A model generated the notes under the pieces. The model did not search any database, was not told the origin of the DNA, and saw only the letters and a program-made list of their open reading frames with translations. A DNA stretch of 40,866 nt, taken from NCBI GenBank assembly GCA_004172935.1, contig SDZD01000056.1:1-40866 (forward strand), written 5' to 3'. The position numbers and the translations under genes were made by a program. This document shows positions 33,192 through 40,809 of this stretch, in pieces (position 1 is the first letter of the stretch; the number at the start of each line of letters is the position of its first letter). This stretch comes from a bacterium (GTDB taxonomy: Bacteria; Armatimonadota; Abditibacteriia; Abditibacteriales; Abditibacteriaceae).

Positions 33192-34076
33192 ATGACTACA
33201 GACAAATTTGCCGCGACCTCGGAGAGTCCGATTTCGGTTGCCTTTGATAACGTGAGCCTGACCTATCCCAACGGCCATCAGGCGCTCAAGAACGTGTCGT
33301 TGCAGCTCAAGCGCGGCGAGTTCATCGTCATCGTGGGCCTATCGGGCGCCGGAAAATCGTCGCTCATCCGCTGTGTCAACCAACTGGTGAGCCATACCTC
33401 TGGCCGCGTTCTGGTCGGCGGCGAAGATGTAGGGGCGATGTCGCCGCGCCAACTGCGCGTCGCCCGCTCCCACATCGGCATGATTTTTCAGGGCCACAAC
33501 CTCGTCAAGCGCTCGACAGTCCTCAAAAACGTGCTGACAGGCCGCTTAGCGACTCTCCCACTGTGGCGTTCGCTGTTGGGCCTGTTTCCGCACTCCGATG
33601 TCGCACTCGCCCACGAGTGTTTGGAGCGCGTCGGCATCTCCGAAAAAGCTTTCGTGCGCGCCGACCGACTTTCGGGCGGACAGCAGCAGCGTGTCGCCAT
33701 TGCCCGCGCTCTGGCGCAGGGGCCGAAGGTGCTGCTGGCCGATGAGCCTGTTGCTTCGCTCGACCCGCCTACGGCCCATCAGGTCATGCGCGACTTGAAG
33801 CGCCTGTCGCGCGAAGAAAACCTCACCACTCTGGTCAACCTGCACTTTGTCGATATGGCGATGGAGTACGCCGACCGAGTCATCGGGATGCGCGCGGGCG
33901 AAGTCGTTTTCGATGGCCCCGCCAGTAGCATGACCGAGGCCACCTTCGAGGAAATCTACGGACGCAAAATTCGCCCCGACGAGCGACAGGCGCCCGTTGA
34001 GAGTGCCGACGCCGCACTCGAAACCTCCGAACTCGAAGCATCTCCCTCGCCGCTGGGAGTGGCGCTCGTCGCCTGA
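33192..34076 (+). CDS. phnC: Phosphonate ABC transporter, ATP-binding protein
   Basis: 294 residues. Walker A GLSGAGKSS (K55), Q-loop Q100 in MIFQGHNLVKR (the QGHNLV wording is typical of PhnC), signature LSGGQQQR (160-167), Walker B VLLADEPVASLD (D184, E185) and H218. It supplies energy for import through the two PhnE subunits. A purine-rich GGGGGGA lies about 9-10 bases before the ATG. A C-terminal extension of about 35 residues (from RPDERQAPVESADAALETSE) is Ala/Glu-rich and not part of the usual domain. Confidence 0.95.
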   Translation: MTTDKFAATSESPISVAFDNVSLTYPNGHQALKNVSLQLKRGEFIVIVGLSGAGKSSLIRCVNQLVSHTSGRVLVGGEDVGAMSPRQLRVARSHIGMIFQGHNLVKRSTVLKNVLTGRLATLPLWRSLLGLFPHSDVALAHECLERVGISEKAFVRADRLSGGQQQRVAIARALAQGPKVLLADEPVASLDPPTAHQVMRDLKRLSREENLTTLVNLHFVDMAMEYADRVIGMRAGEVVFDGPASSMTEATFEEIYGRKIRPDERQAPVESADAALETSELEASPSPLGVALVA

Positions 34077-34085
34077 CCCACTCTC

Positions 34086-34913
34086 ATGGCTACCTCTGCA
34101 CCTCTTCTTCCCGGCTCCACCGCGCGGGCGATACCGCGCGCGCCTTTCCCGTGGCGTGCCATCGCCTGGGCTATCGTGGTGTTGGTTGTCGCCGCGTGGA
34201 GCGCGCACGGCATCGGCTTCGATGGCGCCGCTTTCATCAACGGCTGGCCCCAGATGACAGCCTATTTCGCCAAGTTAATGCCGTGGTCGGGGCGCGGTTG
34301 GCCGCTGGCCTACGCCTCCGAAATCACCGCGCGCATGGCCGAAACCCTGAAGATTTCGCTCAGCGCCACCGTGTTGGGCGTTGGGGCTGCCCTGCCATTC
34401 GTTCTCGTCGGCACTCGCCCACTGGCCCCCGGTAACGTCACCTATCAAGTGGCGCGCGCCCTCCTCAACCTCATTCGTACCATCCCCGACCTCGTTCTGG
34501 CCGCGCTACTGGTGGCAGGGTTAGGCTTAGGCCCATTGCCTGGTATGCTGGCGCTGGCGATTCTGACCTTCGGCATCATCGCCAAGCTGTTGGCCGATGC
34601 CATCGAAACCCTCGACTTAGGCGCGCTCGAAGCCATCGAAGCCGTCGGCGGTACGCGCTTGCAGGGCGCCCTCTTCGCCGTCTGGCCCGCCATCCAAAGC
34701 CAGTTCTGGTCGTTCACGCTCTACTGCCTCGAAGTCAACGTGCGCGTCGCGGCGGTATTGGGGCTGGTGGGCGCGGGCGGCATCGGCCAAATCCTCATCC
34801 GCGACATCAACTTCTTCAAATATGGCCGCGTCGGGATGATTATCGCCGCCACTTTTTTGGTGGTCTTCATCATTGACACCATTTCGGGCTACGTGCGGGA
34901 GAAACTGAAATGA
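34086..34913 (+). CDS. phnE: Phosphonate ABC transporter permease 1
   Basis: 275 residues with about six membrane segments. It has a PhnE-type permease core (TARMAETLKISLSATVLGV, RTIPDLVLAALLV) and the EAA loop EAIEAVGGTRLQGALFAVWP that docks on PhnC, followed by EVNVRVAAVLGLVGAGGIG. The N-terminal cytoplasmic tail is Pro/Arg-rich. It starts 9 bp after phnC and overlaps the second phnE gene by 4 bp (ATGA), a sign of translational coupling. The pair probably forms a PhnE heterodimer. Confidence 0.93.
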   Translation: MATSAPLLPGSTARAIPRAPFPWRAIAWAIVVLVVAAWSAHGIGFDGAAFINGWPQMTAYFAKLMPWSGRGWPLAYASEITARMAETLKISLSATVLGVGAALPFVLVGTRPLAPGNVTYQVARALLNLIRTIPDLVLAALLVAGLGLGPLPGMLALAILTFGIIAKLLADAIETLDLGALEAIEAVGGTRLQGALFAVWPAIQSQFWSFTLYCLEVNVRVAAVLGLVGAGGIGQILIRDINFFKYGRVGMIIAATFLVVFIIDTISGYVREKLK

Positions 34914-35680
34914 AAGCCTCCAACGCCTCGAAAATCCAGCGCATCGTTTACAGCGCACTCTTTGCGGCGGTGCTGTTATGGAGCTTCACCGGCCTCGATA
35001 TTTCTCCCGAACGCCTGATACGCGGCATCCCGCAGTTGTGGGGAACCCTGTTAGCGATGTTCGCCCACCCCGATTGGTCTTACGCCCCCGACGTGATGAC
35101 GGGCCTGCGCGAAAGCGTCCAAATCGCGGTTATCGGCACCCTCATTGGCTCAGTTCTGGCCCTCCCCTTCGGAGCCATCGCTGCCACGAACATCACCCCT
35201 TTCCGCTTCATCTCTTCTGGCGGCAAATTGGTGCTAGGCGCAGTGCGTACCTTCCCCGAATTGGTGTTGGCGCTCGTCTTCATCAAGGCGCTTGGCCCCG
35301 GCGCCTTCGCCGGCGCTCTCGCCGTCGGCTTCCACTCCATCGGGACTATGGGCAAGCTTTACGCTGAGCGCATCGAAGCCACCGAAGAAGGCGCCATCGA
35401 AGCCCTCCGCGCCACAGGCGCCTCCCCGCTTCAGGTCTTCTGCCACGCCATCTGGCCCGACATCACCCCCGACTTGCTCTCTTTCGCCCTCTACCGCCTC
35501 GACATCAACGTGCGCGCCGCCACCATCCTCGGCATCGTCGGAGCGGGTGGGGTAGGGACTCTCCTCCAATTCCAAATCGGCAAAGACTGGCCCAAAGTCG
35601 GCCTCATCCTGCTGGGCATCATCGTCACCGTAGGCTGCATCGACGCCATCTCCTCCCGCCTCCGCGCCAAATTGGTCTAA
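34910..35680 (+). CDS. phnE: Phosphonate ABC transporter permease 2
   Basis: 256 residues, a paralog of the preceding permease. It has about six membrane segments, the motif VRTFPELVLALVFIKALGPG, the EAA loop EALRATGASPLQVFCHAIWP and DINVRAATILGIVGAGGVG. It is the last gene of the operon. No clear terminator follows; the next 365 bp contain repeats. With two distinct PhnE genes the transporter is PhnD-C-E1-E2. Confidence 0.93.
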   Translation: MKASNASKIQRIVYSALFAAVLLWSFTGLDISPERLIRGIPQLWGTLLAMFAHPDWSYAPDVMTGLRESVQIAVIGTLIGSVLALPFGAIAATNITPFRFISSGGKLVLGAVRTFPELVLALVFIKALGPGAFAGALAVGFHSIGTMGKLYAERIEATEEGAIEALRATGASPLQVFCHAIWPDITPDLLSFALYRLDINVRAATILGIVGAGGVGTLLQFQIGKDWPKVGLILLGIIVTVGCIDAISSRLRAKLV

Positions 35681-35767
35681 CCCCATCCCCCTCCAAATCC
35701 CGAACAAACCCAAAAACCGGCACTCTCCCATTAACTCCCGCCCAAAGCCAACCCCCATTCCAGTTCC

Positions 35768-35890
35768 ATGAGCGGTCTCTCTCCACGAGCGGCGAGGTGA
35801 GGAGGGGCAAAAAACGAGCGATTCTCTCAGTTCGGCCCTTCTACCTCTGGGAGAAGGTGGCCCGAAGGGCCGGATGAGGGCCACGAAGGC
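35768..35890. repeat. Intergenic repeat with GTGGCCCGAAGGGCC core
   Basis: Sequence such as CTCTGGGAGAAGGTGGCCCG and AAGGGCCGGATGAGGG, with an earlier GGTCTCTCTCCACGAGCGGC, is of the type scattered in many bacterial intergenic regions. The palindrome GGCCCGAAGGGCC (35858-35870) shares its core with 1652-1662. Confidence 0.5.
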
Positions 35891-35974
35891 ACTAACCCTC
35901 GCCCAATCCATTCCCCCAAAATCCCTCCGCATAACAAAATATTCCTCCAAATTTAATATTCGCTAAACATATGG

Positions 35975-35988
35975 GTAACTCGTGTTAA
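35975..35988. promoter_or_regulatory. Candidate operator GTAACTCGTGTTAA (site 3)
   Basis: GTAAC-TCGT-GTTAA, 57 bp before the prepilin-like gene. It fits the GTAAC-N4-GTTA pattern of sites 30282 and 39031 but with a different spacer and a less perfect outer base. Its centre is CG, the form preferred by most LacI-family proteins. Confidence 0.4.
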
Positions 35989-36045
35989 TAAACTGCGAGC
36001 AGCTTCGATAACCGAAGCAAACGCCTCTGCAAGTCCACTTATCAC

Positions 36046-36816
36046 ATGTTTCCTAACTCCATTGTGTGCCGCAAGCAAGCTTTCACGCTTATCGAGTTGC
36101 TTGTGGTCATCGCCATCATCGCGATTCTGGCAGCCATCCTGTTTCCCGTCTTCGCTAGGGCACGCGAAAACGCGCGCCGCGCCTCCTGCATGAGCAACAT
36201 GAAGCAGGTCGGCCTCGGCATCATGCAATATACCCAGGACTACGACGAGTCCATGCCGCGCACCTATTTCACCACCGACCAGGCCTCTAACCCGGTCACC
36301 AACGCCTACAAGTGGATGGATGCCGTCTACCCCTACGTCAAAAGCGAGCAGATTTTCACCTGCCCTTCCGATTCGCTCAACCTGCCTTACATCTACTTCA
36401 AGAACTTGTCGGCAGCTTCCACCAAAAACTACGGTTCCTATTCGGCCAACCAGCTTTATTATGCTGTCGGCGACAACCGCACCCCACCATTTGGCGGCGA
36501 TGGTTCGCCCGCCATCCGCATCCCACAAATCACCCAACCCGCCGAAACCGTGATGAACGTCGAAACCTTCAATCAGGTGTATCAGTACCTCTTCTACACC
36601 AACTCCGGCAACCCCGATGGCGCCCGCACCTACAGCGGTATGGAGGCCATCCTCTCCATCTCCGGTTCGTCGGGCAACCAGTACATCCTGTCACGCCACC
36701 TCGATACCTCGAACGTCCTCTACTGCGATGGCCATGTCAAATCCCAAAAGCGCGATCAACTCATGACCCTCGGCACCACTGGCTACTACAAATACTTCAC
36801 CCTCGAAGAAGATTGA
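36046..36816 (+). CDS. Prepilin-like protein (N-terminal methylation motif, DUF1559-type C-terminus)
   Basis: 256 residues. A short positively charged leader is followed by AFTLIELLVVIAIIAILA, with cleavage expected after A12 (Ala in place of the usual Gly, as is common in Armatimonadota-like relatives). The hydrophobic helix continues into ARARENARRASCMSNMKQVG, then a pseudopilin-like beta domain containing MQYTQDYDE. The C-terminal RHLDTSNVLYCDGHVK matches the H...DG signature of DUF1559-type proteins. It is probably exported and displayed on, or assembled into, an envelope pseudopilus; the exact role is unknown. It heads a cluster with a phosphoesterase and a LacI regulator, 72 bp and 155 bp downstream in order. 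Confidence 0.85.
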   Translation: MFPNSIVCRKQAFTLIELLVVIAIIAILAAILFPVFARARENARRASCMSNMKQVGLGIMQYTQDYDESMPRTYFTTDQASNPVTNAYKWMDAVYPYVKSEQIFTCPSDSLNLPYIYFKNLSAASTKNYGSYSANQLYYAVGDNRTPPFGGDGSPAIRIPQITQPAETVMNVETFNQVYQYLFYTNSGNPDGARTYSGMEAILSISGSSGNQYILSRHLDTSNVLYCDGHVKSQKRDQLMTLGTTGYYKYFTLEED

Positions 36817-36850
36817 GCAAAATTCGCATCATGACCCGATGCAACGACTC

Positions 36851-36880
36851 TTATCGGGGCAAACTTCGTGTTCGCCCCCA
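36851..36880. repeat. REP-like hairpin immediately before the phosphoesterase start
   Basis: GGGGCAAAC (36856-36864) pairs with GTTCGCCCC (36870-36878) with one mismatch; same family as 1068 and 10035. It ends about 10 bp before ATG 36889, so in RNA it could affect translation initiation. Confidence 0.65.
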
Positions 36881-36888
36881 TTCACACC

Positions 36889-37797
36889 ATGCAAGAATCT
36901 AACTTGAATCGTCGCAATTTCCTGAGCCTGAGCGCGCTTGCCGCTGGTGCTACCCTGTTAAACATGGATTCCCCTGCGAGCGCCGCCGCGCCCGTCGCCG
37001 CCGATGCACCTGTTCTCACCATCCTGCATATGACGGATACCCACATCCGTCCCGAACACGATGCCCCCGCGCGCTGCCAGAAAATCCTCGCCGCCATCCT
37101 CAAAAACCACCCCGACATCAATCTGGTTCTCAACACTGGCGATAGCATCTACGCCGCCGACTACGGCCACATCACCCGCGAACGAGTCGAAGAGCAGTGG
37201 AAAATCTGGGACGAAACGGTCATGCCGCTACTGAAAGGCTTGCCCATTTTGCACGCCATCGGCAACCACGACCCGTGGTGGGCTGGCCCTGAAGGCGACG
37301 CTATGGTCGGCTACCCCTACGTCTGCAAACGCCTCGGCATCGAAAGCCCCTACTACGCCACGCGGCGCGGTGGTTGGGAAATCATCGTTCTCAACAACTC
37401 GAAAGCCTCCGTCGATGCCGACCAACTGGCATGGCTCGAAAAAACGCTGACAGCCCTGCCGCCCAACGCCCCGCTTCTGCTCGCCACCCATGTCCCCATC
37501 TTTTCGCTCGCCGGAACTTACGACAGCGGCAACATGAGCGGCGGCAAGAAACTTGTCGACCTTCTGGCGCCCCGCACCGCTGCCGTCGTTGCCCTCAGCG
37601 GCCACATTCACATCCAGAGCAGCGAAAGCCTGTGGAACATCCGTTTCCACTGCAACGGCGCCCTCAGTGGTTCCTGGTGGGAACCCGGCGAACAGCAGGT
37701 TGGCAGCTACAAGCGCACCCCTATGGGCTACGCCATCGTCCGCCTGTGGGCCGATGGCCGCAGCGACTCCCAGTACCATCCCGTGCCCTACAAATGA
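36889..37797 (+). CDS. Tat-exported calcineurin-like metallophosphoesterase
   Basis: 302 residues. A twin-arginine signal NRRNFLSLSALAAGATLL (R8, R9) is followed by a cleavage region ending ASAAA. Metallophosphoesterase motifs in order: D50-T-H52, GDS (LNTGDSIYAAD), GNHD (AIGNHDPWW), ATHVPIF and GHIH. All five dimetal-site blocks are intact, so it should be active. It would fold with its metals in the cytoplasm and act outside, releasing phosphate from an ester or diester of unknown identity. ATG 36889 was preferred over 36868, which falls in the REP hairpin and would put eight extra residues before the Tat motif. It lies between the prepilin-like gene and the LacI gene. Confidence 0.88.
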   Translation: MQESNLNRRNFLSLSALAAGATLLNMDSPASAAAPVAADAPVLTILHMTDTHIRPEHDAPARCQKILAAILKNHPDINLVLNTGDSIYAADYGHITRERVEEQWKIWDETVMPLLKGLPILHAIGNHDPWWAGPEGDAMVGYPYVCKRLGIESPYYATRRGGWEIIVLNNSKASVDADQLAWLEKTLTALPPNAPLLLATHVPIFSLAGTYDSGNMSGGKKLVDLLAPRTAAVVALSGHIHIQSSESLWNIRFHCNGALSGSWWEPGEQQVGSYKRTPMGYAIVRLWADGRSDSQYHPVPYK

Positions 37798-37879
37798 AAT
37801 CGCCATTGGCTTCAGTCCGCCTCTCGCCGAGTTTTCGCTTTCGCACTAACAGTTAACTCGCTCAAACTATCCCCCCTAC

Positions 37880-38920
37880 ATGTCAGGGTCTCCCACGAAG
37901 CGAATCAATATGAGCGATGTCGCTCGCGCCGCTAACGTTTCGCGCCCCACCGTCTCTCTGGTGTTGGGTGGCAACTACAGCACGGCGCACATTTCACAGG
38001 AGACTCGCGAACGGGTACTCAAAGCGGCCAGCGATTTGGGCTATCGCCGCAACGCTCTGGCTCAAGCCGTCAAAACCGGGCGTTCCTTTACCCTCGGTTT
38101 CGTGTCGCTCGGCGTCTGGACTGAATACGAAACCCTGTGGCTACTCGGTGCTTTGGACGAAGCCGAAGCCAACGGCTACACCATCAAGCGCTATCGGCTC
38201 TACAATAATCCGGGCGATGCCCAAACCATCGAGCGCATCATCGAACAGCAGTTGGATGGCATGATCGCCGCCGATGATAGCCGCAGCTGGGCCACCGACA
38301 TCGTCAACCGCCAATTCGCTGCCTACAATATCCCACTCGTCTGGCTCGACCCCCAAAAACCGCTGCACTCAGGCGTGCGTATCTGCCCCGACCACGAAGG
38401 GGGCAGCTTCGCCGCTATCCAACATCTGGCTACCCTCGGCCATCGCAGCGTGGCCTTCGTCGGCGGCATTCAGGGCGTCGGAACAGGCGTCCCCCGCTTG
38501 GCCGGATTCGAGCGCGCCGCGCGCGAAATGGGCCTCAAAACCCACACGCGCTGGACTGACTGGGGCCTCGCCAACTTCGACATAGAAGACCTGATGAGCC
38601 AACCAGACGCCCCCACTGCCATCCTCTGCCAGAGCGACCCACTGGCCCTCGGTACTATCCAATTGCTCTTCCGTAGCGGGCGCCGTGTTCCGCAAGATGT
38701 CTCCGTAGTCGGCTACGGCGATCTGGCCAACATGGCGATGATGTCTCCCCCATTAACCACCCTGCACGTGCCCTACACCGAAATGGGCCGCACCGCAGTC
38801 GAGCGCCTTCTCGGCCTCATCCAATCGCCCGACACAGCCTCCCTCGACGAGGAAATCGTCTTTCCCTCCCCATTAGTCGTACGCGAATCGACTCTCGCTC
38901 CGACGCAAGCCGCACTATGA
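37880..38920 (+). CDS. LacI-family transcriptional regulator
   Basis: 346 residues. N-terminal helix-turn-helix (about 10-30: NMSDVARAANVSRPTVSLVL), a hinge helix region ERVLKAASDLGYRRNALAQA, then a periplasmic-binding-protein-like effector domain (KTGRSFTLGFVS through DEEIVFPSPLVVRES) with the expected PTAILCQSDPLALG and VSVVGYGDLANMAMMSPPLTTL segments. The effector is unknown; most relatives bind sugars or nucleosides. It lies between two extracellular phosphoesterase genes, and palindromes suited to a dimeric repressor occur upstream of three nearby transcription units, so it is the best local candidate regulator (inference). Just upstream of the gene TAACAGTTAAC is seen, which has the wrong spacing to be the same site. 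Confidence 0.9.
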   Translation: MSGSPTKRINMSDVARAANVSRPTVSLVLGGNYSTAHISQETRERVLKAASDLGYRRNALAQAVKTGRSFTLGFVSLGVWTEYETLWLLGALDEAEANGYTIKRYRLYNNPGDAQTIERIIEQQLDGMIAADDSRSWATDIVNRQFAAYNIPLVWLDPQKPLHSGVRICPDHEGGSFAAIQHLATLGHRSVAFVGGIQGVGTGVPRLAGFERAAREMGLKTHTRWTDWGLANFDIEDLMSQPDAPTAILCQSDPLALGTIQLLFRSGRRVPQDVSVVGYGDLANMAMMSPPLTTLHVPYTEMGRTAVERLLGLIQSPDTASLDEEIVFPSPLVVRESTLAPTQAAL

Positions 38921-38926
38921 TGTCAC

Positions 38927-38953
38927 AGTGCTTTCGCACTTACTCCCCTTTTT
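38927..38953 (+). terminator. Weak terminator-like hairpin after the LacI gene
   Basis: AGTGC (38927-38931), loop TTTC and GCACT (38936-38940), followed after TACTCCCC by TTTTT. The stem is short and the T-run is displaced, so efficiency is doubtful. Confidence 0.35.
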
Positions 38954-39030
38954 CAATCCCCATTTGCCTCTATTCCCGTACTTGCCCTTAACAGCAGTCA
39001 GGAGGCATGAAATTTACATTAAATCTGATG

Positions 39031-39044
39031 GTAACAGCTGTTAT
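39031..39044. promoter_or_regulatory. Candidate operator GTAACAGCTGTTAT (site 2)
   Basis: Contains the perfect 12-bp palindrome TAACAGCTGTTA (39032-39043). It differs from site 1 only in one spacer base and the last base (GTAACAGC[A/T]GTTA). It overlaps the expected -35 position of the TATAAT promoter at 39063. Confidence 0.55.
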
Positions 39045-39062
39045 TGGCGCTCAAGATTTGGT

Positions 39063-39068
39063 TATAAT
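39063..39068 (+). promoter_or_regulatory. -10 box of the LamG-phosphodiesterase gene
   Basis: A consensus TATAAT in GGTTATAATC. TTATTG (39041-39046), 16 bp upstream, is the best -35 and lies within and just beyond the palindrome. This gives a leader of about 125 nt before ATG 39202. Confidence 0.6.
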
Positions 39069-39201
39069 CTTTTTCGTTGAGGCAATTTCTACGTTGATGT
39101 GAGGCAAAAATGGCCTTGTTCTGGGTGTTTATTGTCCCTGCTCTTCGATCATTACAACCCTTCTTAAAACTCACGACTCATAACAACCAACCAACCCATC
39201 C

Positions 39202-40809
39202 ATGTATTCAAACTCTATCTATTTTTCGGGAGTTGTCCTCGCCGCGATGCTCGCTGGTGCTTCGTGCGCCAGTGCCGCGCCCAGCGCTTCGTGGCGCTTC
39301 GACCAGACCCACCAGGCGGGCGCCAATTTCAAGGCTCTCGTCGGCCCCGATGTGCCCATAACGGGCACACCCAAATACATCACCGATGCTCAGGGCGAAT
39401 CGCTCTCCCTCGATAATCAATCCCTCACCCTCGCCGAGCGCTCCTCGCAAGTCGCCGCGATTCTGCCCCAGCAGAACATCACCGTTTCGATGTGGGTTTC
39501 CCTCGACGAAGGCCGCGAATGGGGCGGTCTGATGTGTGTCATGCAGGACACCAACGACTTCGAGCGAGGCTGGGTTTTGGGTTACAACGAAAGCAAATTC
39601 ACCTTCGGCCTCACCAGCACTGGCAAAAAGCGCATGACCTACCTCGCGGGCAAAACCTCGTTCGTACCGGGGCGTTGGTATCATCTCGCCGCTACCTACG
39701 ACGGCAAAACCATGTCGCTGTATGTCAACGGCCAGCTCGAAGCCCAAAGCACCGAGCAAAGTGGCCCCATTCTCTACCCCGAAGCCATGCCCTTCGTCAT
39801 CGGCACCTACCGCGACGATAACGAGAATTTCCCGATGCAGGGCCGCTTGCGCGAAGCCCAACTCTCCAAAGAGGTGCTGACTCCCCAGCAAATCGCCGCC
39901 CAGTTCCAGCCACAGGCCACCTTAATCCAGCTGCCCGCCACAACCATCAAGCCCGCTAAACCAGTCCCCGGCAACAAAAAAGTCTTGCTCATCGGCACCG
40001 ATGGCACTCGCCCCGACAAACTCGAAGCGGCCAACACCCCCAACATCCACGCCCTCATGAACAGCGGCGCTTACACCGGAAAAGCCCAGACCCGAATGCC
40101 CACCGTAAGCGGCCCCGGCTGGTCGAGCATGTTGACAGGAGTGTGGAGCGACAAACATGGCGTCAAAAATAATGCCTTTACTGGCAAAAACTACGGCCAG
40201 TACCCCGACTTCCTCACCCGCCTCGAAAAACTCAACCCAAAGTTCTCCACCTTCGCCGCCGCCGATTGGGAGCCGTTACTCACCACTCTCAGCGGTGGCC
40301 CGCTCGTTAGCGATAACGTCGATGTCAAATTGGCCTTTAAAGGTAACTACGAAGAAAGCGATAAAACCATCGCCGAACTCTCCGCCCACTATCTGGCCCA
40401 CGAAAACGTCGATGCCGCTTTCGTCTACTTCGGCGACCTCGACGAAATCGCCCACAGCGTCGGCCCCCTGTCCCCGCGCTACACCACGGGCCTCGAAAAG
40501 CTCGATAAATACGTCGGTCAACTCGTCGCCGCCATCCGCAGCCGCCCCACCTACGCCCAGGAAGACTGGCTCATCTTAATGAGTACCGATCACGGCCACG
40601 TCGACCGAGGCGGCCACGGTGGCCCCTCCGAAGTCGAAAAAACCATCTTCTTCCTCGCCAACGGCCCCTCCGTCGATAAAACCAAACTCAAACCCGAAGT
40701 TGGCATAGTCGATGTCGGCATCACCGCCCTCGCCCACCTCGGCATCCCCACCGACCCCACCTGGAACCTCGACGGCCAAGTCCAAGCCCTAAAATCCCCA
40801 CCGAACTAG
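39202..40809 (+). CDS. Secreted LamG domain plus alkaline-phosphatase-superfamily phosphodiesterase
   Basis: 535 residues. Signal peptide about 1-26 (GVVLAAMLAGASCASAA). A LamG/concanavalin-type beta sandwich (about 28-235) has NITVSMWVSLDEG, GRWYHLAATYDGKTMSLYVNG and PFVIGTYRDD, with probable glycan or surface binding. The C-terminal 260-535 is a type I phosphodiesterase/nucleotide pyrophosphatase fold: D267 in LIGTDGTRP, the nucleophile T301 in MPTVSGPGWSSMLTG, DLDEIAHSVG, STDHGH and a later GGHGG, which together supply the six metal ligands. It would hydrolyse a phosphodiester or phosphonate-type ester outside the cell; the substrate is unknown. The operator-like palindrome upstream links it to the phosphonate operon. 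No Shine-Dalgarno is seen before ATG 39202. Confidence 0.87.
   Translation: MYSNSIYFSGVVLAAMLAGASCASAAPSASWRFDQTHQAGANFKALVGPDVPITGTPKYITDAQGESLSLDNQSLTLAERSSQVAAILPQQNITVSMWVSLDEGREWGGLMCVMQDTNDFERGWVLGYNESKFTFGLTSTGKKRMTYLAGKTSFVPGRWYHLAATYDGKTMSLYVNGQLEAQSTEQSGPILYPEAMPFVIGTYRDDNENFPMQGRLREAQLSKEVLTPQQIAAQFQPQATLIQLPATTIKPAKPVPGNKKVLLIGTDGTRPDKLEAANTPNIHALMNSGAYTGKAQTRMPTVSGPGWSSMLTGVWSDKHGVKNNAFTGKNYGQYPDFLTRLEKLNPKFSTFAAADWEPLLTTLSGGPLVSDNVDVKLAFKGNYEESDKTIAELSAHYLAHENVDAAFVYFGDLDEIAHSVGPLSPRYTTGLEKLDKYVGQLVAAIRSRPTYAQEDWLILMSTDHGHVDRGGHGGPSEVEKTIFFLANGPSVDKTKLKPEVGIVDVGITALAHLGIPTDPTWNLDGQVQALKSPPN

Larger units (their letters stand above)
35681..36045. other. Intergenic region after the phosphonate operon
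   Basis: 365 bp without a gene. The left part is pyrimidine-rich with no terminator hairpin. The middle (35768-35890) holds dispersed repeat sequence. The right part is AT-rich and holds the GTAAC-N4-GTTA motif (35975-35988). A weak -10-like GATAAC (36007-36012) lies 18 bp beyond the motif. Confidence 0.5.

Noticed and set aside
37848..37858. TAACAGTTAAC just upstream of the LacI gene as an autoregulatory operator
   Set aside because: The half-sites are spaced differently from GTAAC-N4-GTTA, so it does not match the three-site pattern.
39110..39361. Upstream ORF starting at 39110 with a GAGG ribosome-like site
   Set aside because: It overlaps the signal peptide and LamG coding start in another frame, and the second half is an arginine/proline shadow. 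A short leader peptide is possible, but I cannot support it.
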